A stretch of DNA of 64,000 nucleotides from Limnephilus marmoratus (lineage: Eukaryota > Arthropoda > Insecta > Trichoptera > Limnephilidae): assembly GCA_917880885.1 (NCBI GenBank), contig OU862928.1:43821119-43885118 (forward strand), written 5' to 3'. A program made the position numbers and the translations under genes. Positions 21,628 to 31,465 of this stretch are shown piece by piece; the first letter of the stretch is position 1; every line of letters starts with the position of its first letter. The notes under the pieces were generated by a model, which ran no database searches, was not told the origin of the DNA, and saw nothing but the letters and a program-made list of their open reading frames with translations.

Positions 21628-22130
21628 AGCTCTCTATTACGTTGTTCTATAAACTTATGAACCTATAAACTCAATGTTCTAAAAAATTGTTTCTTGTAAA
21701 ACTTTTTAATTATTATTTTGTAATGTATAGTATGTGTTTGTGTGAATTAATGTAATATTATATTACCAATGTTGTGTTTGTCTTTAATTAGTGATAGCAT
21801 CAACCATGTTCAGTGTAATTGTATCTGTGAAAGCTTTGATGTAAATCGCTGTTGACAAACCTAATAAAAAAAAAAAAAAAAAAAAAAAAATAACTGATGT
21901 AATTAATCGAATTTCAGATAAATGCATATACATAGATCCGCGTGTGTATGAGCGATTGCCCCAAAAATGCATTGTCATTGACAACGAGTCTATCTGCCGA
22001 GTTTCAGCTCGATCGGATGTCGGGAAATGGGTTAATTTCCACTATCCAAAATTCTACTTCATTCACACATTCATTCAAACAAACGAAATCGAAATTTTAA
22101 TAAAAATGTAGTGTTTCAGCAAAATGTTTA

Positions 22131-22545
22131 ATTTTTTTTTTTACATGAGCTCCACACAGGAGGCCCTGAGGAAAAAAAATCCTTCAGGGCCTATGTCATC
22201 TTTGGGGATGCCATGTGGAGGGTTTTTTAAGGAAAGGAAGGAGAGGAGAGTTCTGGGAAAGAAAAGGGTTTAAGAGGTGGGTAGGAATCTGGGGTTCAGT
22301 GTGTCCTGGTCATCCACCTCCCAGACCTAGACAAACCTCGCCCCATGAACCCGGGCACCCCTGCTAAATCACCAAACGTAGCAATAGGTGACGTGGGGTG
22401 ACCTATGGCAGAGTTGTTGGATATCCAATGAAGGTTCTGCTAAATCACCAAACGTAGCGGTGGGTGACGTGGGGTGACCTATGGCAGAGGTATTGGTTAT
22501 CCAATAAAGGTTCCCGGGCGGCGGTACCCATTCCCGCCTCCCAAC
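22131..22545 (-). mobile_element. Hairpin-tailed SINE-like copy with internal 76-bp tandem duplication
   Basis: This is a full-length-looking copy on the minus strand. The head lies at 22545 (GGAGGCGGGAATGGGTACC...), with TTATTGGATAACCAATACC, AGGTCACCCCACGTCACC, GGTGACTTAGCAG-type sequence and GCCCGGGTTCATGGGG; the middle includes AGGTTTGTCTAGGTCTGG; the tail hairpin and A-run are at 22131-22200. A 76-bp head segment is duplicated in tandem (22361-22436 and 22437-22512). No coding sequence. Confidence 0.8.
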
Positions 22546-23078
22546 TTAAACACAAATAAAAAAGTTTGGTCAAAGTGAAAGCTTTTTAGACACATATTTT
22601 TACTTTCCATAATTATACCTATTTATTATACAAATCTGTCAAACTTTCAATTTCTCTCAAGTAGTTCTGAGAAGTCATTTAAACCTACATGATGGACAGA
22701 GGGTACTTACCTGATGTTTCTATGTCAAGTACAGTCAAGTAAGAACAAGTACAGCTATATTTTTTGCCCTCCGGTGGCCGCCAACGTAAGATGTAGGTAT
22801 TTACCTTTACCTAAAGAGTCCAGTACACGTTGGGCCAACGCGCTCGGCCAGCGCGCTGGGCCAACGTGTACAGGGCTATTTTGTGTGTTTTTGGCGCTTG
22901 CGGCCAACGCTCGCCGACGAGCCGATGGGTGTCGGTTTTTCGTGCACGAATCAAAGGAATTTGTCGCAAGCCACAAACGGCGTTCAGACGTTGGCCGAGC
23001 GCTCAGTTCATAAATACGCGTCGGCCGGAGCGGACGCTGTTTGTCGCGCTTAATTGTTCCAACGATCGTTTCACGAAA

Positions 23079-23645
23079 ATGGCGTCTTGGAGTATTGATG
23101 AAATGTTTAGGCTAATTGATTATTATCACAATAATAATACATATTTAGTTGTGATTTCAGAGTAATGATAATCACACTAATATAATAATGAGGAATGATT
23201 TGTATTTTTGTAGTTTGTAACGAATAAACTCAAAACTACTGGATCGATTTCAAAAATATCAATATTCAAAATAATAATTCATATCAATATTGATGGGTTA
23301 TTTGAACCTCCTGAAATATTATTGGACTGTTCTTTTTTGCATGAGCTTCACACAGGAGGCCCTGAGGAAAATAATTTCCCCCAGGTCCTATGCCATCTTT
23401 GGGGATGCTGTTTGGAGGGTTTTTTAAGGAAAGGAAGGAGAGGAGAGTTCTGGGAAGGAAAATGGTTTAAGTCGGACACATAATGATAATTCATATCAAT
23501 ATTGATGGGTTATTTAAACCTCTTGAAATATTATTGGACTGTTCTATGTGGTAAACTGTAAGTATACCTACCAAAAAAAAATTCAGTGTAATGATGCTTG
23601 GAGTAGAATAGCAGATAATATGAATATTCCACTAACTGAATTTTA
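23079..23645 (+). pseudogene. Broken MADF (Myb/SANT-like) gene of the Harbinger element
   Basis: ATG at 23079 begins MASWSIDEMFRLIDYYHN and stops at 23165 after 28 residues. A second piece at 23588-23645 reads CNDAWSRIADNMNIPLTEF before a stop. Together they give the halves of a MADF domain (LIxxYxxN...AWxxIAxxMxxxxxE), the DNA-binding accessory protein encoded by PIF/Harbinger elements. Between them lie non-coding sequence, a 60-bp duplication and a SINE insertion. Non-functional. Confidence 0.65.
23334..23485 (-). mobile_element. SINE-like tail copy flanked by 60-bp direct repeats
   Basis: This is the 3' part of the hairpin-tailed family on the minus strand. The flanks 23274-23333 and 23486-23545 are direct repeats of 60 bp with two differences, both starting ATAATTCATATCAATATTG and ending GGACTGTTCT. 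Confidence 0.8.
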
Positions 23646-23841
23646 AAAAAAGAGTCATTAATGGCTACATACAGAATACATCGCATCGCGCTGTAAAAGT
23701 ATATTGCGGCGGCTCCGCTGACGTCTATCTCCGTCTAGCTATCGACGCAGAATGAGACACGCCAACGTGTGAACGGTAACCACAAAAATCTGGCCAACGC
23801 GTTGGCCGAGAGCGTTGGCCCAACGTGTACTGGGGCCTTAA

Positions 23842-24199
23842 CATTACAGGTTATCTCTATGATGTTATTATTAATAGAAAGTAACTGAGTAGACATCTAT
23901 TCACAGAATTTGTAAGTAGGATTTACTCGCATCATTTAAACCACAAGTAGAAATGATTTAGCTTTCCGCTTTTCTTTGAAATACATTTTACGTGTCGTAA
24001 TAACTAAGGCAGGTAATTACAAATTATTAATAACTAATAACGTGCTATCTTCGCGTGTAAATCAGCCACTACAATTTAACACAGAATATAAACATACAGA
24101 ATTAGTTTAAGAAGTATGTTTACAAGAGGTGGGAGAACTAATTGAAAAAATGGTAAAATGCCTTTAATAGGAACCGAGCGGCGATTAGTCCATAGAACA
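23842..24199. other. No feature recognised
   Basis: This is AT-rich spacer between the Harbinger-like element and the second LINE. No open frame or repeat is supported. Confidence 0.4.
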
Positions 24200-24312
24200 G
24201 TCCAGAGTCTAGTTACACATGAGTTACACCGTCGCGCGATACACACGTCTTACCGTCGCGCTGTCATTCAAAATTTTTTTTTCGTGAGTTTTATTCACTT
24301 TTAGAAGGAATA

Positions 24313-25101
24313 ATGAGTGACGCCGTGCTCATCGAACTGAGGAGCATCATTCTCGAGCAAAGCAGGACGATAAATGAGTTGTTGGACCGTGTAAAAGCCA
24401 TAGAAGCTACATTGAATCGCCAGGTGACAAACAATGAAGACAAAAATGTACTACCTACGAATCCATCTACACAGCGCTGGGCTGACGTAACGGCCCCCGC
24501 GGCCCCCGCGGTCACCCACACCCCGCCCGCTAATCCGTCCGCAGTGGCACAAACCAAGGAAAGGATGCGTACTAGGGCGGCCACCAAAGCTAAAAATAAC
24601 GACATTCAATTTGAAACCGCATCTTTTAGTGGCGCGACCCCTAAAACACACACGACGGAACCACACATTCCAAGTTCCGAGCACGAATCGAAAACCGCTC
24701 CTAATCAGGAAGAATGGACGAACGTTAAACGCAGACAACGGACAGCGAAGAACTTAATTGTCGGGAACTCCGATAAGTCTTCAAGTGTAAAAGCATTTCC
24801 AAGGATAAGAAATATTATTGTGTCCAGAATTTTGAAGGACACAACAGAAGAAGAGATCCGGGCGCACTTGGAGAAAAATAAAATACCGAAATGCGAAATT
24901 CAAAAATTCATCGCGCATTCTCAAGAATATGCAGCTTTCAGGATAGGTGTAACGGAGGATCTGTATGATAAACTCTTACAGGAAAATTTATGGCCTAGAG
25001 GAGTACCGATAAGACATTATCGATACATAAAACCGAAACAAAATCCAATTGATACTAACCAAAACCGGCCCAAACCGAACGATGATGCCGCCCCGAAATG
25101 A
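24313..25101 (+). CDS. LINE ORF1 protein (RNA-binding, RRM-like C-terminus)
   Basis: The 262-residue protein starts MSDAVLIELRSIILEQSRTI, a helical N-terminus with leucine spacing suited to self-association. A low-complexity middle (PAAPAVTHTPPANPS) and a basic stretch (NVKRRQRTAKN) follow. The C-terminal third, IRNIIVSRILKDTTEEEIRA to RGVPIRHYRYIK, has the beta-alpha-beta look of an RRM-type fold: a hydrophobic strand, an acidic helix, a second strand around YAAFRIGV, and a second helix. LINE ORF1 proteins coat element RNA in ribonucleoprotein particles. The frame is uninterrupted. It ends in TGA at 25099-25101 within ATGA, followed directly by CTAG, and the following codons stay open into ORF2. 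Confidence 0.75.
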   Translation: MSDAVLIELRSIILEQSRTINELLDRVKAIEATLNRQVTNNEDKNVLPTNPSTQRWADVTAPAAPAVTHTPPANPSAVAQTKERMRTRAATKAKNNDIQFETASFSGATPKTHTTEPHIPSSEHESKTAPNQEEWTNVKRRQRTAKNLIVGNSDKSSSVKAFPRIRNIIVSRILKDTTEEEIRAHLEKNKIPKCEIQKFIAHSQEYAAFRIGVTEDLYDKLLQENLWPRGVPIRHYRYIKPKQNPIDTNQNRPKPNDDAAPK

Positions 25102-27957
25102 CTAGAGAACCCCCTAAAAACGAATTCTCTCCCTTGCACAATTTACTATCAAAATGTGCGGGGATTAAGATCCAAGACTGATGATTTCATAGAAAGTGTG
25201 ATACTACAAAACAACGACCTTATACTACTTTCAGAGACATGGCTTAATGACAGCATTTACAATGGTCAACTCTTCGATCAACGGTATGACGTCTTCAGAA
25301 AGGATAGAACCTCGGGTCATTCAAGGGGAGGAGGAGTACTGCTAGCCGCGAGACGTGACCGCGCCACCCTAACCCAGAGACTTACCTATCTGGAAAGTGA
25401 AGACGAAAATATGTGGATAAAGACATAACTAAGTGATTTTGGTGTAATTTACATTTGTGTTGTGTACATTCCGCCGGCGTCGCCAAATAAAACATATTCC
25501 GATTTTTTTGATAAGGTTACAGAGAACTACAATTTTTTAATTAATAAAAAAATTGTGGTGATTGGCGACTTTAATCTGAACTCAAGTAGCAAAGGCACCC
25601 AAATGGATCTCCTATATTTTATGAATCTTTTTCAAATGAATCAGAGTAACTCTATTACAAATGTGAAGGGAGGCACGCTGGACATTGTACTCAGTAACTT
25701 TAATTTAAAAGTATACAAATGCTTATACTCACTAGTCAAAGAAGACGCTTATCATCCATCGTTATGTATAGAGATTTTGCCGAACAAAAACACAACCAAT
25801 TGTCAAACACGAAACTTCTTGAATAATACGGATAATAGTGTTAGGCGAGGATGGAACTTCGAACATGGTGATTTTAAGGCTCTTTATTGCCATTTACAAT
25901 CTCATGATTGGCAGCCTTTGAAGGACATAAATGATGTTAATTTAGCGACAAACCTTTTTTATTCTATAATTTATAAATACTTTGATATGTGTTTCAAAAT
26001 TAAGCGCACTCCGAGGAATGGTAGGAAATATCCTAAATGGTTTTCTAGTGAGGTTGTTAGCGACATAAAGCTCAAATTCAAACATTACAAAAAATGGAAG
26101 AAAACTGGAATGGTAAGTGAACGTGACATGTTTTGTCTACTTAGAACAAAAATAAAACGCAATATTCGATTAGCACATGTGCAATATATTAATTCTGTTG
26201 AAAAAAATATCAAATGTGATCCCAAATCTTTCTGGAAATATATCTCGTCCAAAAGAAGTGATGGCGGGTTTGTTGACCATGTTACTTGGAATAATCAGTC
26301 TTTCTCGGGAGCAGATATTCCAGAAGCATTTGCAGACTATTTTAAATCAACTTATAGTAAGGAAGCTGCGGACTTGAAATCTTTTATACCTGGTAAAAAA
26401 ACACCACTAATAGCGCAGAATGTTGATATTCAAAACATCACAAACATTGACATCACCGCGGCTGCTAAAAAATTAAAAGCCAAAACTTCTTTTGGACCGG
26501 ATCTTATTCCGTCATTCGTATTAAAGGGCTGTTTTGAGCCCTTATTAACACCTCTCGCGTATATTTATAATCTCTCACTTAACTCCGGAATATTCCCAGA
26601 CGTGTGGAAGATCTCGAAAGTTACACCGTTACATAAAACTGGTGATAAGGCTCCAGTCTCTAATTACAGACCAGTGGCGATACTATCCTCTCCAGCCAAG
26701 TTGTTTGAACTAATAATTCATAAATTCATTTATACCCAAGTTGAACCCTTTATAATTGACCAGCAACACGGTTTTAGGTCTGGCAGATCTACTGTGTCTA
26801 ATCTAATGGTTTTTACGGAGTACATATCTCAAGCTCTTGATAGCAACAATCAAGTAGATGTATCATACAACGACTTCGCAAAAGCCTTTGACTCGGTAGA
26901 TCCGCTTATTCTCCTAAATAAACTCGACCAATTTGGATTTTCAGCGAAACTTCTACGTCTATTTCTAAGTTATTTCTCAAACAGACAGCAATACGTAACT
27001 TATGGTATATTTCAATCTTCCAACTTCATCACAAACTCTGGAGTTCCGCAGGGGTCAAATCTCGGACCCTTACTTTTCTCGCTATTTATCAACGACATTT
27101 ATCATTGCATAAAATTTTCTAAGTTTCTCTTATTCGCGGATGACCTTAAACTATTCCTTTTAATAAAATCTTTGGAAAATTGCTTGCAGCTACAAAGTGA
27201 TATAAATTCTATCGTCGAATGGAGTCACACCAATAAATTAGGATTTAATATTAAGAAATGCTCTATCATGTGCTACACCAAGGCGAACAAAACGATTTAC
27301 TTTAACTACAAAATGTCATATTCGTCTCTTCAGCACATTGTTATTTTGAGAGATTTGGGAATCACATTTGATGCGCACCTAACATTTCACGTCCACATAG
27401 AGACGATATGCAGCAAAGCTCTAAGAATGCTAGGATTTGTGCTAAGCAACTCCAGACACTTTTGCAGCTCAGCCGCGATTCGTTTGCTATACTATAGCTT
27501 AGTACGTAGCATTTTGGAAAGTGGTTCAGTAATATGGGGACCAGTGGATTTAACATACTCTCAAATGATTGAGAAAGTGCAAAAGAAGTTTCTGAGATAT
27601 TTGTATCTTAGAGACTTCGGATATTATCCCTGGTTATATCCATCAGCCTTTTTGTCCGGCATGCTGGGTATTAATAGCCTCGCCGAAAGAAGGAAAACTG
27701 CTTTGCTGACAACAGCATATAAACTTTTAAACGGTAACATCTGTATTCCCGATATATTACAAAAATTTGAGTTTTATGTCCCCGACAACTTCACAAGAGC
27801 ACGCAGACACAGAACTTTTGTTGTTCCGAGATGCAGAACTAACTTACCATTAGTAATGCCGCTCGGAAAAATGATTATTTTACTAAATTTCCTGCCCCCT
27901 GATATAGATATTTTTAAACTAAATATTGATCAATTCAAAAACGCTATTATTACTTAA
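25102..27957 (+). pseudogene. LINE ORF2 (endonuclease-reverse transcriptase), one internal stop
   Basis: The endonuclease shows IYYQNVRGLRSK, LSETWLNDS, RGGGVLLA, VVYIPPA, VVIGDFNLN and a DAYHPSL histidine. The reverse transcriptase shows FGPDLIPSFVLKGC, NYRPVAILSS, QQHGFRSGRSTVSNLM, NDFAKAFDSVD, SGVPQGSNLGPLLFS and FADD. The C-terminus (LYLRDFGYYPWLYPSAF) continues to 27957. One TAA at 25426-25428 interrupts the frame; both sides share a frame. No ATG occurs in this frame between the ORF1 stop and the middle of the endonuclease, so the start is unresolved: readthrough of the UGA, or reinitiation at the overlapping ATG at 25098 with a later 1-nt indel in this copy. About 951 codons including the stop. 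Confidence 0.85.
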
Positions 27958-28166
27958 TAAAATAAAATGTATGTTTATTATTGGTTATGTAACTGTAAAT
28001 GTGCATTTAAAATAAAATAAATAAATAAATAAATTCAATTCAACAGTATTCCCCAATTTTCTCTCTTTTGATACTAGTGGAAATATTTTTTTAAAATAAT
28101 ATATACTAGCTGATTCCCGGCATGTGTTGCTATGCCATTTAAAAAGAAAATGTTTCTCCCTGCGTG

Positions 28167-29504
28167 TAGGGTTGCCATCCGTCCGGGTTTCCCCGGATTT
28201 GTCCTAGTTTAGAGGGCGTCCGGGGAGCGTCCGGGCGGAGTTTCATTTGATGTCCGGGTTTAAAAAAAAAATTTAAAGTCTTAAAATTTAAAGTCAAACG
28301 TATACGTTTGCCCTGAGGAAGGAACGGTCGTTCTGAAACCGAAACAAATATAAAAGTGGTTCAAACAAAGTAACATTGTTTCATTTATCTTTAATTAAAA
28401 TTAAATTCAATTTCCAAAAATACATCTGCATTGATTTTTACAAATTCCTTTTAAAAAGGGAAGATATTCTAAAAGCTATCGGAAAGAATGATATTAAATA
28501 CAAAAAAATCGGAAAAGTAAAAAAGGCGAGAGGCTGAGAACAAAGTTTTAATCGCTAGATGATCAAATAATGTACTAATGAGTGCAACAATTTCTTTTCA
28601 TTTTTGTAGAGTTGTGATTGTTTTTATTACGTAAAAGAAATTTACAATACGGCTGTTGATTAAAACTTTAAGGTGATATAAATCAGTATAGTTTTTGGTT
28701 ATTTTACGCTTAAAAAAAATAATAATGTAACTTACATTACAGTAAGTCTAAACTTTTAAAAGTTTCAGTTTTGTTGCTTAAGATTTAAGAAAACTGAATT
28801 TATTTCATATTATTTTAAGAGATATTTTGTTGTTTAAATGGCTGCTGATAAAAATTTAACGATATCATTATTATTGAGTTAAAAGAGTTACCTCAAAAAT
28901 TGTAAGACCGAATACTAAAATGGTCTCAGTACCTTTAAAATTTTTGTTTAAAAATTTAATTGAATTTTTAATTAAATGAAGACAATATTAGCAAAACTCA
29001 ATCGAAAATCTGATATTGGGTCCCAGCGGAGCCAATATCTTTTTTGATTTTTCCATCTCAGATTTTCGATTGAGTTTCGCTAATTTTGTCTTCATTTAAT
29101 TAAATATTATAATTTGAGATTTTACTCATAAAGTTTAAAAAAATAAAATAAAAATTAATTGAATTTGGTTAGGCTTAATATTTTAATAAGGTTTTGTTTT
29201 CATAACAGAGTAAGTATATTAATAATTTGTGTTTTAATTTAAGAATAAAAAAATTCTAACCGATTATTAAAACAATTTGCAACAAACTGTAATAAGATTC
29301 TGTTTTGTTAGATACATTTAAAATGATGATAAATGATGACTAAATTTAATTTTAAAATAAATAAGAAGGTGATTTATGACATTTTTAACTGTTTTTTATT
29401 ACATATTTAAAAAAACCTGTTGACGTGTCCGGGTTCTGGGCCCTAAAATCCGGGGTTTTCACGCGTCTTGTCCTGGTTGCCAAATTTAAGAGATGGCAAC
29501 CCTA
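28167..29504. mobile_element. hAT-like non-autonomous element, TAGGGTTGCCATC ends
   Basis: It has perfect 13-bp terminal inverted repeats (TAGGGTTGCCATC at 28167-28179, GATGGCAACCCTA at 29492-29504) and a perfect 8-bp duplication CCTGCGTG at 28159-28166 and 29505-29512. Subterminal CCGGG/CCCCGGATTT sequences appear at both ends (TCCGGG repeats at the left; CCGGGTTCTGGGCCC near 29430). The interior is AT-rich and non-coding. It includes a Penelope-type tail near 28312-28350 and a foldback at 28970-29101. The helitron at 58454-59011 shows the empty site. Confidence 0.88.
28970..29101. repeat. Foldback, 44-bp arms
   Basis: The left arm 28970-29013 and right arm 29058-29101 are reverse complements with two mismatches, starting AATTAAATGAAGACAA. 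The loop contains GGGTCCCAGCGGAGCC. The repeat near 43767-44030 starts with the same arm. Confidence 0.85.
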
Positions 29505-29904
29505 CCTGCGTGTCCTTTCCCATTCGTTCCGTTCCCTTTCCGCCTCCCCTTCCTCTCCCGCGCCCCCATTCCCTCTCGCGCTTCCACTCCGCCTACTCCA
29601 CCTTCCCTCTCCACACTCCAAACCCCCCTCTTCCATCGTTCCGCGAACAGCCCTCCCGACCCCCCCCCCCCAGGTTCCCCTCCCCCCACCCGCATTCCAT
29701 ACATTCAATCCCTGTACATTCATTTTTCAAACAGCTCGCATGCCACATATTGCAATTTTTATACAAATTTCACAATGCCAGAGCTCACCAGTAGTTTTAT
29801 ACAAACAATAACGAACACAAAAAAAAGAATTATCCAATTTGGTGCAGTCGTTCGGAAGTTTTGCGCGTACATACATTTCGGCGATTCATTTTTATTTATA
29901 CAGA

Positions 29905-30290
29905 TACACGACCGGCGTGGTCTAGGTGTAAGGCTCTTGACCCGCAATCCGAAGGTCGCGGGATCAAATAAGTTTTATTTGATTAATTTGTGTTATTTCG
30001 CAATTAATTCATTAAAAATAATATATATTACATTTGCGGCACGTTCCAGAATGGAATATACTCTCAGTATCGCCCTGGTGTAAGACCATCATTCAGAATT
30101 GAAACGTTGCTTCAAATGGCTTTAGCCGTGTTTGGTGACCAGATCTAATTAGCCTGGTATTTCCCCACCATCCTCTTCCCTGTCTCCTTCCCCTTCGCAC
30201 TACCTTCAGTCTCACAACATACCCCAATTGGGGATGCCATAGTCTCACTGGCTCCAGACGGAAGCAGCTGGGACTCTTGTGGGTTATGCT
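29905..30290 (+). mobile_element. tRNA-derived SINE family S
   Basis: The head at 29913-29970 is tRNA-like, with an A-box-like GTGGTCTAGGTGTAAGG and a B-box-like CGCGGGATCAAAT. The body has GATTAATTTGTGTTATTTC, GGCACGTTCCAGA, CGCCCTGGTGTAAGACC, GCCGTGTTTGGTGACCAGA, a pyrimidine-rich block and CCCCAATTGGGGATGCCATA, ending near CTTGTGGGTTATGC. Other copies: 44630-45010 (-), 54838-55216 (+), 55550-55830 (-) and a fragment at 51925-51965. Confidence 0.8.
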
Positions 30291-30689
30291 TTTTTTGATA
30301 AGTTAATTCTTATAGTAGTTGGGACCCTCCAAAAATTGCCTGGTTCGATAGTCATCAACAGACGTTCAGTATACAAACTAGACAATGTATTTTTTAAAAA
30401 GCAAAACGTACAGATTTAGAATTTTTTTTTCTAATAAAGTTGGTGAAAAAAAATCTTAAAAATCAGTCTAGTTTTGAAGGGTAAAAATTCTCAATGCAGA
30501 AATTCGATTTTGATGATTTTTTTAGGTATTATAAGCCTGAGGTGCAGTTGTCCCTTTCGCTCAGAATGTGAGGGAGGGGGGGGTGGTCAGCTACAGAGAC
30601 AGCCACAGTTTGGTAAAATACCTATTATATCAAATTTCTTAGCGACTGAGTGTTGTGGAAATGATGTCTTTGAGGCAATAAAAATATAA

Positions 30690-30838
30690 TTAGTGCATGT
30701 GGATGAAGACAGAGAATTTCGAGGAGGACACGGCACGTTCAAATTAATCAAATATTTGAATATGATCATGTAAAGAGTCAGAATAACAGACGAGTATTTA
30801 TGAGACGATGAAAGCGCGTGATGGTTGGTGAGTTAGTT
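30690..30838 (+). pseudogene. RTE-like family G, 3' terminal scrap
   Basis: It matches the last coding stretch and tail of the family (GTCAAGAGTCAGAATAATAG-like sequence, GAGACGATG, GCGTGATGGTTGG, GAGTTAGTT). Only the 3' 150 bp remain. Confidence 0.65.
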
Positions 30839-30869
30839 TTTCACCTACAGTTTTCTGTAATGTTTAGGT

Positions 30870-31410
30870 CGATCGAATTCTAGGACATTTCAGAGACACC
30901 CGGGTTCTCACAGTACAATACAATGCTTTGGTTAGGAGTAGGCTTGAGACTGGATCGGTGGTTTGGAGCCCACACCAAGTGAAGTTATACCTCGTGTGGG
31001 AGAAGGTTCATAAGAAATTTCTGAGATTTCTCTACCTGAGGGAGTATGGCTACTACCCGTGGCTCTATCCAATGATTTTCTCTTGGGCATGCTTGGTATG
31101 AACCGTCTACGGGTGAGAAGGGGTGAATTCATTGAAACACATTTCTTCAGACTGATTCGTGGATGGTTCGAAAACTCGACTATCATGGAGAGCATTAGTT
31201 TCTATGTTCCCAATGGTTATCTCCGACAACAACCGACAACATAGGTTGTTTTAATTGTTTCTAGCACCGGCTTTCAGAACTAGCTTGCCAATAGTCATGC
31301 CAGTCGGGATAGCTGTCTTGTTGTTAAATAGATACACTTGGAATATCGGTATATTTAACATCAGTAAAACACAATTTAGACAGAAAGCTTTGTTGCTGTT
31401 AATCTGATTG
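30870..31410 (+). pseudogene. Degraded relative of the second LINE, ORF2 C-terminus
   Basis: With frameshifts it reads ALVRSRLETGSVVWSPHQVK, KVHKKFLRFLYLREYGYYPW, LGMLGMNRL, SISFYVPNGYL and RLPIVMPVGIAVLLLN. The order parallels the C-terminus of the ORF2 at 25102-27957 (LRYLYLRDFGYYPWLYP, GMLGIN, FEFYVPDNF, LPLVMPLGK), but it is clearly diverged. No core catalytic motifs remain. Confidence 0.7.
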
Positions 31411-31465
31411 TTCTACATTGATGTTTAAATTGCTTAAATCTACTGATCTAATATGAATATTTTAT

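Larger units (their letters stand above)
17617..21890 (+). mobile_element. LINE-1st: nearly full-length two-ORF Jockey/CR1-group element
   Basis: Layout: ORF1 remains (17617-18665), a 51-bp spacer, ORF2 with endonuclease and reverse transcriptase (18717-21627), a 240-bp 3' UTR with a terminal AATAAA overlapping a poly(A) run of about 24 (21866-21889). ORF1 is split near 17810 by a piece ending TTTCACTTCTACCGCGTG that matches a MITE end at 34242-34260. No clear target duplication was found. It is the longest LINE in the window. Confidence 0.85.
22815..23838 (+). mobile_element. PIF/Harbinger-like element with TAA target duplication
   Basis: TAA flanks both sides (22812-22814 and 23839-23841). 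The terminal repeats are long: AGAGTCCAGTACACGTTGGG at the left against AGGCCCCAGTACACGTTGGG reversed from the right, continuing through GCCAACGC and CTCGGCCA. The interior holds a broken MADF/Myb-SANT gene and a nested SINE-like copy (23334-23485). No DDE transposase gene is visible, so it is non-autonomous now. Confidence 0.85.
24200..28033 (+). mobile_element. LINE-2nd: nearly intact two-ORF Jockey/CR1-group element, AAAT tail
   Basis: The order is a short 5' UTR (from about 24200, boundary uncertain), ORF1 (24313-25101), ORF2 (25102-27957) and a short 3' UTR ending in (AAAT)n at 28005-28032. The coding capacity is complete except for one internal stop in ORF2. It is distinct from the LINE at 17617-21890: ORF1 is unrelated in sequence and the tail type differs. 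A degraded relative lies at 30870-31410. No clear target duplication was seen. Confidence 0.85.
28106..29904 (-). mobile_element. Non-autonomous Helitron, split by a hAT-like element
   Basis: On the minus strand it starts A|TCTGTATAAATAAAAATGAA at 29904 and ends CAGCTAG|T at 28106, meeting the TC...CTAG ends and A/T insertion site of Helitrons. The interior includes a C-rich block and CAAACAGCTCGCATGCCAC. Copies at 58454-59011 and 32874-33229 share parts. Non-coding. Between CCTGCGTG duplications it carries a 1,338-bp insertion (28167-29504). Confidence 0.75.

Noticed and set aside
22714..23013. 99-codon frame rich in Arg/Ala
   Set aside because: It crosses the GC-rich inverted end of the Harbinger-like element.
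29425..30083. Proline-rich open frames at 29425-30083
   Set aside because: They are translations of the C-rich Helitron block and the adjacent SINE.
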